Part shown: piece after piece, positions 32,365 to 41,344 of the stretch
Layout: the number at the start of each line of letters is the position of its first letter
Numbering within the stretch: the stretch's first letter is position 1
DNA from: Pseudoxanthomonas sp.
Lineage (GTDB): Bacteria; Pseudomonadota; Gammaproteobacteria; Xanthomonadales; Xanthomonadaceae
DNA: 64,000 bases
NCBI RefSeq assembly: GCF_002863005.1
Contig: NZ_PKDG01000044.1
Location: 28,618-92,617, forward strand
Direction: 5' to 3'
Notes under the pieces: model-generated
Seen by the model: the letters and a program-made list of their open reading frames with translations, nothing else
Told to the model about the DNA's origin: nothing
Databases searched by the model: none
Program-made: the position numbers and the translations under genes

Positions 32365-32652
32365 TCAGGCACCGCCATCCGGGGGCAACGACGTTCCCGC
32401 TGCATTCGTCACGGGGGGCTGGGCGCGGGTCGCCTTCCTGAGCTTCGCGTACAGCGGCCATACCAGGGTGGCGAGCACGATGAGCCCGCCAACCACGACG
32501 CCGAGCAGGAGGGACAGCATGATGCCCACGCCGGACGACGTCTGGAATTCTGTGAACAGGAGTTTCAGCGTGATCGGCTGCGTATTGAGCATACCGATGA
32601 TGAGTCCATAGGCCAGGAACAACAGAGCGACGACCAGGCGGAACATGTTCAT
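32365..32652 (-). CDS. lapA: LapA domain-containing membrane protein
   Basis: 95 residues with two membrane helices (about 3-22 and 42-67) and a basic linker, then a Pro/Ala-rich tail. Family partner of LapB in LPS assembly. The conserved lapA-lapB pair sits behind rpsA-ihfB, the same order as in many gammaproteobacteria. The start, M-N-M-F-R, is at 32650-32652, 71 bp after the ihfB stop. Confidence 0.9.
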   Translation of the reverse strand: MNMFRLVVALLFLAYGLIIGMLNTQPITLKLLFTEFQTSSGVGIMLSLLLGVVVGGLIVLATLVWPLYAKLRKATRAQPPVTNAAGTSLPPDGGA

Positions 32653-32723
32653 CAGGCGACTCCTTGCAGGACGGCGCCTAGCTTAACGGAGTCGGCAGGC
32701 TACGACACGTGCCCGGCGACGTG

Positions 32724-33029
32724 CTACTCCCCCGCCTCTTCGATCGGGGTGACGTCGCTGACGCGTTCGCGCAGCTCCTTGCCCGGCTTGAAGTGGGGAA
32801 CGTGCTTGGCCGGCAGCGCGACCGATTCGCCCGTCTTGGGGTTGCGGCCCATGCGCGGCGGACGATAGTGCAGCGAAAAGCTTCCGAAGCCGCGGATCTC
32901 GATGCGGTCGCCCTGCGACAGGGCGCCACCCATCATCTCCAGCAGTGCCTTGACGGCCAGATCCACATCCTCGGCCTTGAGGTGCGGCTGGCGGCGGCTG
33001 AGGATCTCGATGAGTTCGGATTTGGTCAT
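32724..33029 (-). CDS. ihfB: Integration host factor subunit beta
   Basis: 101-residue HU/IHF-fold DNA-bending protein that pairs with IhfA. The signature [22 protein letters not shown] spans about residues 46-67, with the proline that intercalates DNA in R-N-P. Position after rpsA is the conserved one. The stop is followed by a 71-bp gap to lapA. Confidence 0.96.
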   Translation of the reverse strand: MTKSELIEILSRRQPHLKAEDVDLAVKALLEMMGGALSQGDRIEIRGFGSFSLHYRPPRMGRNPKTGESVALPAKHVPHFKPGKELRERVSDVTPIEEAGE

Positions 33030-33059
33030 CGCGTGCGGAATTCGGGCGGATGTGCCCGC

Positions 33060-33084
33060 GCCGGCCCGGGATTTCCGGGCCGGC
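33060..33084 (-). terminator. GC-rich hairpin between rpsA and ihfB
   Basis: A perfect 10-bp stem (33060-33069 with 33075-33084) around a 5-nt loop, made only of G and C. There is no T-run on the minus strand, so it is probably a pause or partial terminator / RNA-processing site that could lower ihfB expression relative to rpsA. Confidence 0.55.
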
Positions 33085-33126
33085 GGGGAACGTTACTGCT
33101 GAGGGTCGTGCAACGGCGCGAGCCGC

Positions 33127-34818
33127 TTACTCGGACTTGCCACCGTCCAGCTGTGCACGCAGCAGCGCGCCCAGGCTGGTGGTACCGGTGGAGGCTTCGG
33201 CGGCCGACTTGTTGTACTCGGCCAGCGCTTCGGCCGTCTCGGCTTCGTCCTTCGCCTTGATCGACAGCTGCAGCGTGCGGCCCTTGCGGTCCATGCCGAT
33301 GAACTTGGCTTCGACCTTGTCGCCGACCTTCAGGTGCTGGCTGGCATCGTCCACGCGGTCGTAGCTGATGTCGCGCGCCATCACGTAGCCTTCGATGCCG
33401 TCGGCCAGTTCGACCGTGGCGCCCTTGGCGTCCACTTCCTTCACTGTACCTTCGACCTTCGAGCCCTTCGGATGCGCCGCCATGTACTGGCCGAACGGAT
33501 CCTGCTCAAGCTGCTTCACGCCCAGGCTGATCCGCTCGCGCTCCGGGTCCACGGCCAGCACCACGGCTTCCAGCGTGTCGCCCTTCTTGAAGTTGCGCAC
33601 GATGTCTTCGCCGGTGGTGTTCCAGCTAATGTCCGACAGGTGGATCAGGCCGTCGATGCCACCGTCCAGGCCGATGAAGATGCCGAAGTCGGTGATCGAC
33701 TTGATCTGGCCGGACACCTTGTCGTTCTTCTTGTGGGTGGCCGCGAAGGTCTCCCACGGATTGGCGGCGACCTGCTTCATGCCCAGCGAGATGCGGCGAC
33801 GCTCTTCGTCCACGTCCAGCACCATCACTTCGACTTCGTCGCCGACCTGCACGACCTTGGACGGGTTGACGTTCTTGTTGGTCCAATCCATCTCGGATAC
33901 GTGCACCAGGCCTTCGACGCCCGGCTCGATCTCGACGAACGCGCCGTAATCGGTGACGTTGGAGACCTTGCCGAACACGCGGCTGTTGGCCGGGTAACGA
34001 CGCGCGATGTTGTCCCACGGATCCTCGCCCAGCTGCTTCAGGCCCAGCGAGACGCGATTGCGCTCACGGTCGTACTTCAGCACGCGGACGTCCAGTTCCT
34101 GGCCGACTTCCACGACTTCGGAAGGATGACGCACGCGCTTCCATGCCATGTCGGTGATGTGCAGCAGGCCATCGATGCCGCCCAGGTCGACGAACGCGCC
34201 GTAGTCGGTGAGGTTCTTGACCACACCCTTCAGCACCACGCCTTCCTGCAGCTTGTCCATCAGCTGCTCGCGCTCTTCCGAATGCTCGCTCTCGACCACC
34301 GCACGGCGGGAGACGACCACATTGTTGCGCTTGCGATCCAGCTTGATGAGCTTGAACTCCAGCTCCTTGCCTTCCAGGTAGCCCGGGTCGCGCACGGGGC
34401 GCACGTCGACCAGCGAGCCGGGCAGGAACGCACGGACGTCCTTGATGTCGACGGTGAAACCACCCTTGACCTTGCCGCTGATACGGCCGGTAATGGTCTC
34501 GTTCTTCTCCAGCGCCTGCTCCAGCTCGTCCCACACCATGGCGCGCTTGGCCTTCTCGCGCGAGAGGACGGTTTCGCCGAAGCCGTTCTCGATCGAGTCG
34601 AGGGCCACCTTCACTTCGTCGCCCACGCCCACGTCGATTTCGCCGGCGTCGTTCCGGAACTGTTCGATCGGCACGATGCCTTCGGACTTCAGGCCGGCGT
34701 TGATCACCACGACGTCGTTGCGGACTTCCACGACGACGCCGGTGACGATGGCGCCCGGCTTCAGCTTGGCCAGTTGGGTCTGGCTCTGTTCAAACAGTTC
34801 GGCAAATGATTCGGTCAT
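33127..34818 (-). CDS. rpsA: 30S ribosomal protein S1
   Basis: mRNA-binding ribosomal protein made of six S1 (OB-fold) repeats across 563 residues, normal for the family. The first two repeats bind the ribosome and the rest bind mRNA. The start ATG 34816-34818 has no strong Shine-Dalgarno: the nearest match is a GAG 10 nt away, followed by six U. This agrees with the atypical, S1-autoregulated initiation region known in E. coli. The C-terminus is acidic and ends S-E. cmk is immediately upstream on the same strand. Confidence 0.98.
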   Translation of the reverse strand: MTESFAELFEQSQTQLAKLKPGAIVTGVVVEVRNDVVVINAGLKSEGIVPIEQFRNDAGEIDVGVGDEVKVALDSIENGFGETVLSREKAKRAMVWDELEQALEKNETITGRISGKVKGGFTVDIKDVRAFLPGSLVDVRPVRDPGYLEGKELEFKLIKLDRKRNNVVVSRRAVVESEHSEEREQLMDKLQEGVVLKGVVKNLTDYGAFVDLGGIDGLLHITDMAWKRVRHPSEVVEVGQELDVRVLKYDRERNRVSLGLKQLGEDPWDNIARRYPANSRVFGKVSNVTDYGAFVEIEPGVEGLVHVSEMDWTNKNVNPSKVVQVGDEVEVMVLDVDEERRRISLGMKQVAANPWETFAATHKKNDKVSGQIKSITDFGIFIGLDGGIDGLIHLSDISWNTTGEDIVRNFKKGDTLEAVVLAVDPERERISLGVKQLEQDPFGQYMAAHPKGSKVEGTVKEVDAKGATVELADGIEGYVMARDISYDRVDDASQHLKVGDKVEAKFIGMDRKGRTLQLSIKAKDEAETAEALAEYNKSAAEASTGTTSLGALLRAQLDGGKSE

Positions 34819-34969
34819 TGAAAAAATACTCGGTTGATGAAACAGACCTGCGCACGGACGTGCACAAGGTCCACCCGTTGTCGGCCGGCGCGGGATTGCG
34901 TATGGCCGTGAGTGTTGTGGTTGGAAAAACGCGCCACGGATGCGGCGCGAGCCTTCTGCAGCGCGGGAC

Positions 34970-35647
34970 CTAACCTGCGCGCGCAGGCACCAGGGCCAGC
35001 ACGCGCTCGACGACCGCGTCGATGCCGAGGCCGGTGGTGTCGATGAGGACGGCGTCGTCGGCCGGTCTCAGGGGCGCCACCGTGCGCTGGGCGTCACGGG
35101 CGTCGCGGGCGAGGATCTCGCGAAGCAGACCGTCGATTGTGACGGAAACCCCTTTGTCTTTCAACTGCTTATACCGCCTTTCCGCCCGTTCGTCGGCACT
35201 GGCCGTCAGGAAGACCTTGTAGGGAGCATCCGGGAAGATCACCGTTCCCATGTCCCGGCCATCGGCGACCAGCCCCGGCATCTGCCGGAACGCCCGCTGG
35301 CGCTCCTTCAGGGCCGAGCGGACCTCGGGAATGGCGGCGATGGCGGACGCGAGGGCGCCCGTGGTTTCAAGACGAAGCTCGTCGGTGGCATCCAGATCGT
35401 CGACGATCACCCTCAATCCCTGCTCCGACTCCCGGAAGCTCACCCGGGTATCGAAGGCGCACCTGACCAGGGCGGCCGGATCCGAAATATCGAGGTCCGC
35501 CCAACTGGCCGCGACGCCGACGGCGCGATACAGCGCGCCCGAATCGAGATAGTGCCAGCCAAGCCGGGCCGCGGCGAGCCGGCTCACGGTACCCTTGCCG
35601 GCCCCGGAGGGACCATCGATGGTGAGGACGGGAGCGGTATCGGACAT
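34970..35647 (-). CDS. cmk: Cytidylate kinase
   Basis: Phosphorylates CMP and dCMP. 225 residues with the P-loop G-P-S-G-A-G-K-G-T at residues 12-20 and a substrate segment D-G-R-D-M-G-T near residue 125. ATG 35645-35647 begins the conserved N-terminus; further in-frame upstream sequence would overlap the rpmJ promoter region. The cmk-rpsA-ihfB order is conserved among gammaproteobacteria. About 150 bp separates it from rpsA, enough for an rpsA promoter. Confidence 0.95.
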   Translation of the reverse strand: MSDTAPVLTIDGPSGAGKGTVSRLAAARLGWHYLDSGALYRAVGVAASWADLDISDPAALVRCAFDTRVSFRESEQGLRVIVDDLDATDELRLETTGALASAIAAIPEVRSALKERQRAFRQMPGLVADGRDMGTVIFPDAPYKVFLTASADERAERRYKQLKDKGVSVTIDGLLREILARDARDAQRTVAPLRPADDAVLIDTTGLGIDAVVERVLALVPARAG

Positions 35648-35731
35648 GGGAACTCCAAGCGTTTTCCGCTCATTATGGCGCCCCCTGGAACGCCCCGGAA
35701 CGCACGGCGCACCGACACCCTCCGCAACCGC

Positions 35732-35761
35732 TTGATAACCCAGCGGAATTGCCGCTAGAAT
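35732..35761 (+). promoter_or_regulatory. Sigma-70-type promoter of rpmJ
   Basis: TTGATA at 35732-35737 and TAGAAT at 35756-35761 with an 18-bp spacer; five of six matches in each box. It lies 48 bp upstream of the rpmJ start. Confidence 0.75.
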
Positions 35762-35809
35762 AGCGGGCTTCGCTTTACCCCATATTCTTTTACGCCGAGG
35801 TTTCAACTC

Positions 35810-35935
35810 ATGAAGGTCCTGTCCTCCCTGAAGTCGGCGAAGGCCCGTCACCGCGACTGCAAGGTGGTCCGCCGCCGCGGCAAGGTCTTCGTGATCTGCA
35901 AGTCCAACCCCCGTTTCAAGGCGCGCCAGCGCTGA
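35810..35935 (+). CDS. rpmJ: 50S ribosomal protein L36 (C-minus type)
   Basis: A 41-residue basic ribosomal protein. The start M-K-V-L-S-S-L-K and the end R-F-K-A-R-Q-R match Xanthomonadaceae L36. It has Cys17 and Cys31 but not the full four-ligand zinc ribbon of the C-plus form, so it is probably zinc-independent. It has a promoter, a GAGG ribosome-binding site, and a terminator right after the stop, so it forms its own transcript. L36 is more often found in the rpsM/rpsK cluster; here it stands alone next to cmk. Confidence 0.93.
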   Translation: MKVLSSLKSAKARHRDCKVVRRRGKVFVICKSNPRFKARQR

Positions 35936-35974
35936 GAACGGCGCTGCCGGCTCCGGCCGGCAATGCACGGAAAG

Positions 35975-35994
35975 CCGCCTTCGGGCGGTTTTTT
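35975..35994 (+). terminator. rpmJ intrinsic terminator
   Basis: Stem ccgcc / ggcgg with a ttcg loop, followed by six T at 35989-35994, 40 bp after the rpmJ stop. Confidence 0.9.
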
Positions 35995-35999
35995 GTTAC

Positions 36000-36022
36000 C
36001 TGCCTTTTGTTATAAAAGGCAG
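36000..36022. repeat. Inverted repeat after the rpmJ terminator
   Basis: Perfect 9-bp arms (36000-36008 and 36014-36022) with a 5-nt loop. It contains TATAAA and overlaps the likely 5' region of the exported-protein gene, so it could be an operator or -10 region. Confidence 0.6.
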
Positions 36023-36043
36023 ATCATCCAGGGGAGTTCCACC

Positions 36044-36370
36044 ATGAGCCGTCGCGCCCTCGCACTTCCGTTGATCGCCATGCTCGGCCTCGCAGGCCCG
36101 GTGTCCGCCGATACACTGCTGATCGAACGCGCCCAGGAACAACCTGCCGCCGCGCCCGTGCGGGGGCAGTCGGCCGCCGACGTCGAAGCCCGCTTCGGCA
36201 CGCCCCAGCAGAAGCTGGAACCCCGGGGCGGACAGAAGCGCCAGTGGCCTGTGATCCATCGCTGGGTCTATCCAGGTTTCACCGTTTACTTCGAGAAGAG
36301 CCGCGTCATCGACGTGGTGCTCAACAAGGCGTCCGCCGAAGAAGTCGGCCCCAAGCCTCCCATCCGCTGA
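36044..36370 (+). CDS. Conserved exported protein, function unknown
   Basis: 108 residues with a cleavable signal peptide (about residues 1-22, ending P-V-S-A-D). The mature part holds a short BamE/SmpA-like pattern, V-E-A-R-F-G-T-P-Q near residue 48 and R-W-V-Y-P-G-F-T-V-Y-F near residue 75, followed by a Pro-rich tail. Such motifs occur in small periplasmic or outer-membrane-associated proteins; I cannot name a function. ATG 36044 has a GGGGAG ribosome-binding site. The gene is 26 bp upstream of the agmatine deiminase gene. Confidence 0.7.
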   Translation: MSRRALALPLIAMLGLAGPVSADTLLIERAQEQPAAAPVRGQSAADVEARFGTPQQKLEPRGGQKRQWPVIHRWVYPGFTVYFEKSRVIDVVLNKASAEEVGPKPPIR

Positions 36371-36396
36371 CCGGTGCCCGCGCGCCCTGCAACCCG

Positions 36397-37428
36397 ATGA
36401 CCGATGCCTATCGCTTTCCTGCGGAGTGGGAGCCCCAGTCCGCGATCCTGATCGCCTGGCCGCATGCCGAGACCGACTGGGCCGATCGCCTCGCCGACGT
36501 GGAGGAAACCTACGTCGCCCTGGTGGCCGCGATCACCCGTTTCCAGCCCGTGCTGATCTGCGTCGCAGACGACGACCTGCAGACCTATGCCGAGGCCCGG
36601 CTGCGTTCCGCGCGCGTGGAGATGGCGAACGTGCGCTTCGTGCCGGCCGAGTACGACGATACCTGGCTGCGCGATTCCGGCCCCATCACGCTGCGGGACG
36701 GGGGCCGTTTCAAGCTGCTCGACTTCCGCTTCACCGGCTGGGGCGGGAAGTACGAAGCCCGTCGCGACGATCGCCTGGTCGGCGAGTTGTCCGGCATGCA
36801 ACTGTTTCACAATTATTTCGTCCAAAGTATTGATTTTGCTTTGGAAGGTGGCGCTATCGAAACGGATGGCGCAGGCACCCTGCTCACCACTTGGCAATGC
36901 CTGCACGAACGCCACCCTGCCGCGTCTCGGGATGAGCTGACCGCCAAGTTGACAGGCTGGCTGCGACAGAACCGCGTGCTGTGGCTGGACCATGGCTATC
37001 TGGAGGGCGATGACACCGACGCCCACATCGATACCCTCGCCCGCTTCGCACCGGACGATGCCATCGTCTACCAGGCGTGCGACGATGCCGGCGACGTGCA
37101 TTTCGCCGAGCTGCAGGCCATGGCCACAGACATCGCCGCGCTGCGCACGGCGGATGGCCATGCCTATCGCACGTTCCCGCTTCCTTGGGCACAGCCCGTG
37201 ATCGACGGTGGGCGTCGCCTGGCGGCGTCGTACGCGAACTATCTAATCATCAATGGCGCGGTGTTGATGCCGGCCTACGGCGACCCCGCCGACGATATCG
37301 CCGCCGAAGTCCTGGCGCAGGCGTATCCAGACCGTGAGATCGTGCAGGTGCCGTGCCGCGCGCTGATCTGGCAGAACGGCAGCCTGCACTGCATCACCAT
37401 GCAGTTGCCTTCAGGACTGATCGGCTGA
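36397..37428 (+). CDS. aguA: Agmatine deiminase (peptidyl-arginine deiminase family)
   Basis: Hydrolyses agmatine to N-carbamoylputrescine and ammonia in putrescine synthesis. 343 residues with the family motifs W-P-H near residue 26, D-T-W-x-R-D-S-G-P near residue 88, the E-G-G-A-I-E-T-D-G segment near residue 150 and catalytic Cys332 in G-S-L-H-C-I-T. The central stretch (36801-36850) has 17 G/C in 50 bases and rare codons, unlike the rest of the gene. The partner aguB lies 2.5 kb downstream after two other genes. Confidence 0.92.
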   Translation: MTDAYRFPAEWEPQSAILIAWPHAETDWADRLADVEETYVALVAAITRFQPVLICVADDDLQTYAEARLRSARVEMANVRFVPAEYDDTWLRDSGPITLRDGGRFKLLDFRFTGWGGKYEARRDDRLVGELSGMQLFHNYFVQSIDFALEGGAIETDGAGTLLTTWQCLHERHPAASRDELTAKLTGWLRQNRVLWLDHGYLEGDDTDAHIDTLARFAPDDAIVYQACDDAGDVHFAELQAMATDIAALRTADGHAYRTFPLPWAQPVIDGGRRLAASYANYLIINGAVLMPAYGDPADDIAAEVLAQAYPDREIVQVPCRALIWQNGSLHCITMQLPSGLIG

Positions 37429-37553
37429 CTGAGCGAAGGCGCCACGGTTCGTGGCACCGTGACATCAGTTGGGCGCAGATTGAACGCTTCGTTTACATCT
37501 CGCCTCACACGATCCCGGATAACCACCGTTTCCCCTTGAGCTAGGAGACGGCC

Positions 37554-38519
37554 GTGTATTCACGACGCAAGTTCCTGACAAGCACCGCGCTGGCCACGGC
37601 AGGCATGGGCCTGGCCGCCTGCCGCGATACGGCACAGGCCGGCGGCGTGGGCGGGGCCAAGCCGGCATCGGCCACGACGCCGACCGCACCAGCGCCCCTG
37701 AACACCCGTGCCATCCCGTCGACCGGCGAGCGCATCCCCGTCATCGGCATGGGCACCTCCGGCAGCTTTGAAGTGGGCCAGAGCGCCGCGGAACTGGACC
37801 CGCTGCGCGAGGTACTGAAGCGGTTCTTCGCCGCCGGCGCCACCCTGATCGATACCGCGCCCACCTACAGCGTCGCCGAGGACGTGATGGGGGCGCTGCT
37901 GGCGGAGCAGAACCTGACCGGCAGGGCCTGGCTGGCCACCAAATTGTCCGGCGTGAGCGGGCGCGCGGCGGGTATCGCGCAGTTCCAGGACACGCTGCGT
38001 CGCCTGAAGACCGACAAGGTCGCGCTGCTGCAGGTCCACAACCTGGGCGACCTGAAGACGCAGATGGCCGTGGCGCGCGAGTTGAAGGCGCAGGGCAAGG
38101 TGAAGTACGTGGGCGTCACCCATTACGTCGAGCGCGCGCAGGACGAGCTTGCCAACGTCGTGCAGGCGGAGAAGCCGGACTTCCTCCAGATCAACTACTC
38201 GGTCATCAGCCGCGGTGCGGAGACGCGCGTGCTGCCGCTGGCGCAGGACTTGGGCGTCGCCGTCCTCATCAACCGCGCGTTCGAGGACGGAAAGCTATTT
38301 GCGCAGGTGAAGGACAAGTCCGTCCCCGCGGCCCTGGTCGACGCAGGCATCGGCTCGTGGGCACAGGCGTTCCTGAAGTTCGCGCTCAGCCACCCTGCCG
38401 TGACGGCCGTCATTCCCGCCACCGGCAAACCGGACCGGCAAACCGACAACCTGAGGGCAGGCATGGGTCCCGACCTGACCGCGGCCCAGCGCGACGCCCT
38501 GATCGCTGCCGTGGCCTGA
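37554..38519 (+). CDS. Aldo/keto reductase with Tat-type lipoprotein signal
   Basis: 321 residues. The N-terminus has a twin-arginine motif (S-R-R-K-F-L at residues 3-8), a hydrophobic core and a lipobox with Cys23 (L-A-A-C), so a folded cofactor-bearing enzyme is probably exported and lipidated. Residues from about 55 form an aldo/keto-reductase barrel with D-T-A-P-x-Y, A-T-K and L-Q-V-H segments of the catalytic tetrad. The substrate is unknown. It starts with GTG at 37554 after an AGGAG site and sits between aguA and the transporter gene. Confidence 0.82.
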   Translation: MYSRRKFLTSTALATAGMGLAACRDTAQAGGVGGAKPASATTPTAPAPLNTRAIPSTGERIPVIGMGTSGSFEVGQSAAELDPLREVLKRFFAAGATLIDTAPTYSVAEDVMGALLAEQNLTGRAWLATKLSGVSGRAAGIAQFQDTLRRLKTDKVALLQVHNLGDLKTQMAVARELKAQGKVKYVGVTHYVERAQDELANVVQAEKPDFLQINYSVISRGAETRVLPLAQDLGVAVLINRAFEDGKLFAQVKDKSVPAALVDAGIGSWAQAFLKFALSHPAVTAVIPATGKPDRQTDNLRAGMGPDLTAAQRDALIAAVA

Positions 38520-38523
38520 GCGC

Positions 38524-39831
38524 ATGCCTTCGCCTCCCGCGCAAGGCATCTCCGCCTGGCTTGCCCGCGTCTTCAACGTCCGCGACCACGAAGCACCCGT
38601 GGTCGGCGCGGGGCTGGCGATGTTCTTCCTGCTGTTCGCCGGCTACTTCATGCTGCGGCCGATCCGCGAAACGATGGGCGTCGCGGGCGGCGTCGACAAC
38701 CTGCAGTGGCTGTTCACCGGCACCTTCGTCGCCACCCTCGCGGTACTTCCGTTGTACGGGTGGATCGCATCGAAGGTTTCCCGCCGGCGCATCGTGCCGT
38801 GGGTATTCGGCATGGTCGTGGCCAGCCTGCTCGGCTATGGCGCGGCGATGCTGGCGCAGCCGGAGGACGTCTGGCTGGCGCGCACCTTCTACATCTGGGT
38901 GTCGGTCATCAACCTGCTGATGATCTCGCTGGCGTGGAGCGTGCTCGCCGACGTGATGGAGAGCCACGAAGCCAAGCGCCTGTTCGCCCTGATCGCCACC
39001 GGCGCGAGCCTGGGCGGCCTGGTGGGTCCGCTGATGACCACGCTGCTGGTGAAGCCGCTGGGACACGGCGGCCTGATGCTGCTGTCTGCACTGCTGATCG
39101 GCGCCAGCGCCGCCACCGCGACCTGGCTGCACCGCTGGCGCGATCGCCACCCGTTGCCCGCAGGCGTCAGTTCGGCGGAACACCGACGCCAGCCGCTCGG
39201 TGGAAATCCCTTCGCCGGCGCGACCGCGGTGTTCCGCTCGCCCTACCTGGCGGGTATTGCACTGTTCGTGCTGTTGCTGGCGACCGTGACCACGTTCCTC
39301 TATTTCGAACAGGCCAAGCTGGTCGCCGAGCGTTTCGCCGACAAGGAAGAGCAGACCCAGGTGTTCGGCCTGATCGACACCGTCGTGCAGACGCTGGCCA
39401 TTCTCAGCCAGTTGTTCATCACCGGGCGTGTTGCGCAGAAGCTGGGGGTCGGTGTGCTGCTGGTGGCCGTGCCCGTCGTGGTCGCGGCGGGCTTCCTGTG
39501 GCTGGCGCTGGCACCGGTATTCGCGGTCTTCGTGGTGGTGATGGTGGTGCGGCGCGCGGGCGAATATGCCTTCGTGCGTCCCGGACGCGAGATGCTCTAT
39601 ACCGTCGTGCCCGCCGAGCAGAAATACAAGGCGAAGAACTTCATCGACACCGTCGTCTACCGCGGCGGCGATGCGCTGAGCGGCTGGCTGAAGCGCGCGC
39701 TGGACGTACTGGCCGACCATCCGGCCGCCGCGATGTTCATCGGTGCGGGAGTTGCCATGGCATGGGCGATCACCGGGGTGGCGCTTGGCCGGCGGCAGAA
39801 GCAACGGGAAGCGGCGGGCGGCCCCCCCTGA
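38524..39831 (+). CDS. ATP/ADP translocase-like (NTT) or MFS transporter
   Basis: 435-residue inner-membrane protein with about twelve helices. Its N-terminal R-P-I-R-E-T segment and overall pattern resemble the COG3202 / NTT family first known from Rickettsia and Chlamydia, but distant homologues are common in free-living bacteria and are often annotated as MFS transporters. The substrate is not evident; nucleotide exchange would be unexpected in a free-living cell. It begins 4 bp after the reductase stop, so they are probably coupled. Confidence 0.75.
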   Translation: MPSPPAQGISAWLARVFNVRDHEAPVVGAGLAMFFLLFAGYFMLRPIRETMGVAGGVDNLQWLFTGTFVATLAVLPLYGWIASKVSRRRIVPWVFGMVVASLLGYGAAMLAQPEDVWLARTFYIWVSVINLLMISLAWSVLADVMESHEAKRLFALIATGASLGGLVGPLMTTLLVKPLGHGGLMLLSALLIGASAATATWLHRWRDRHPLPAGVSSAEHRRQPLGGNPFAGATAVFRSPYLAGIALFVLLLATVTTFLYFEQAKLVAERFADKEEQTQVFGLIDTVVQTLAILSQLFITGRVAQKLGVGVLLVAVPVVVAAGFLWLALAPVFAVFVVVMVVRRAGEYAFVRPGREMLYTVVPAEQKYKAKNFIDTVVYRGGDALSGWLKRALDVLADHPAAAMFIGAGVAMAWAITGVALGRRQKQREAAGGPP

Positions 39832-39915
39832 GCGCGCGCATTCACGCTCGGGACGCCTGCCGTCACGGTGGACGCGTTACCATGCGGCCTCCCCCGCATC
39901 CGCCCTGTCCTCACG

Positions 39916-40800
39916 ATGAGCCGCACCACCCTGCCCGTTGCCCTGATCCAGGAAGAGAACCACGGCGATGCCGACGCCAACCTGGCGGTGATCGAGGCGC
40001 GCGTCGCCGAGGCGGCCCGGCGTGGTGCGCGGCTGGTCCTTCTGCAGGAGCTGCATAACGGTGCGTACTTCTGCCAGCACGAATCGGTCCACGAATTCGA
40101 CCTGGCCGAGCCGATTCCCGGCCCGAGCACCGAGCGCCTCGGCGCACTGGCGAAGCAGCACGGCGTGGTGCTGGTGTCTTCGCTGTTCGAACGCCGCGCC
40201 GCCGGTCTGTACCACAACACCGCCGTCGTCTACGAAAAGGACGGCAGCATCGCCGGCAAGTACCGCAAGATGCACATCCCGGACGATCCGGGTTTCTACG
40301 AGAAGTTCTACTTCACGCCGGGCGATATGGGTTTCACGCCGATCGACACGTCGGTCGGCCGCCTCGGCGTGCTGGTTTGCTGGGACCAGTGGTATCCGGA
40401 AGCCGCGCGCCTGATGGCGCTGGCCGGCGCCGACCTGTTGCTGTATCCCACCGCGATCGGTTGGGACCCGGACGACGAGCAGGCGGAGAAGGATCGCCAG
40501 CGCGACGCATGGGTGTTGAGCCACCGCGGCCATGCCGTCGCCAACGGTCTTCCGGTGCTGAGCTGCAATCGCGTCGGCCATGAGCCTTCCCCCATGGGTG
40601 CGTCCGGCATCCAGTTCTGGGGTAACAGCCACGTCCTTGGGCCCCAGGGCGAGTTCATTGCGGAAGCGGGGGGCGACGCGACCGTCCTCATGGCCGAGGT
40701 CGACCTGCAGCGCAGCGAACACGTGCGGCGCATCTGGCCGTTCCTGCGCGACCGCCGCATCGATGCGTACGGCGACCTGCTCAAGCGCTATATCGACTGA
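39916..40800 (+). CDS. aguB: N-carbamoylputrescine amidase
   Basis: Converts N-carbamoylputrescine to putrescine, CO2 and ammonia, completing the agmatine route begun by AguA. 294 residues of the nitrilase superfamily with the Glu (L-Q-E-L), Lys (Y-R-K-M-H-I-P-D-D) and Cys (V-C-W-D-Q-W) triad. ATG 39916 is preferred over an in-frame ATG 16 codons upstream because the conserved N-terminus begins there. A GNAT gene follows after 9 bp. Confidence 0.93.
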   Translation: MSRTTLPVALIQEENHGDADANLAVIEARVAEAARRGARLVLLQELHNGAYFCQHESVHEFDLAEPIPGPSTERLGALAKQHGVVLVSSLFERRAAGLYHNTAVVYEKDGSIAGKYRKMHIPDDPGFYEKFYFTPGDMGFTPIDTSVGRLGVLVCWDQWYPEAARLMALAGADLLLYPTAIGWDPDDEQAEKDRQRDAWVLSHRGHAVANGLPVLSCNRVGHEPSPMGASGIQFWGNSHVLGPQGEFIAEAGGDATVLMAEVDLQRSEHVRRIWPFLRDRRIDAYGDLLKRYID

Positions 40801-40809
40801 GGGCAGCAC

Positions 40810-41340
40810 GTGCCGCTGATCGTCCGTGACGCCACGCCGGCCGACGTGCCGGCCATCACCGCCCTGTATGCGGACGAAGTCCGCCTTCACGTCAATACCT
40901 ACGAATACGACGTGCCCGACGCCGATGAAATGGCGCTCCGCATGCGGAGCGTGCTTGACGCCGGCTATCCGTACCTGGTGGCCGAGCTGGACGGAGAGTT
41001 CGTCGGTTACGCCTACGCCAGCAGCTATCGCGCCCGCACGGGCTATCGCAAGACCGTCGAGAACTCGGTCTACGTGGTCCCCGGCCGACAGGGCCAGGGC
41101 ATCGGCGCTGCACTGATGCGGGCACTGATCCACGCCTGCGAGGCACGCGGTTATCGCCAGATGATCGCGGTGATCGGCGAACCCACCAATACCGCGTCCA
41201 TCCGTTTGCACGAGAAATTCGGCTTCGTCCTGGTGGGTGTGTTCCGCGGCATCGCCTGGAAACACGACCGCTGGCTGGACACCGTGCAGATGCAACGCAC
41301 CCTCGGCGATGGCACCGCCACGCCTCCGCAAGACGAATGA
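40810..41340 (+). CDS. GNAT-family N-acetyltransferase (PAT/YncA-like)
   Basis: 176-residue acetyltransferase resembling phosphinothricin N-acetyltransferase and YncA. The acetyl-CoA loop R-Q-G-Q-G-I-G is near residue 95, and the N-terminal I-R-D-A-T-P-A-D and W-K-H-D-R-W-L-D-T-V segments are typical. The substrate is not known; a polyamine or amino acid is possible given the upstream putrescine enzyme. It starts with GTG 40810, and a TraB gene begins 4 bp after its stop. Confidence 0.83.
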   Translation: MPLIVRDATPADVPAITALYADEVRLHVNTYEYDVPDADEMALRMRSVLDAGYPYLVAELDGEFVGYAYASSYRARTGYRKTVENSVYVVPGRQGQGIGAALMRALIHACEARGYRQMIAVIGEPTNTASIRLHEKFGFVLVGVFRGIAWKHDRWLDTVQMQRTLGDGTATPPQDE

Positions 41341-41344
41341 CACG

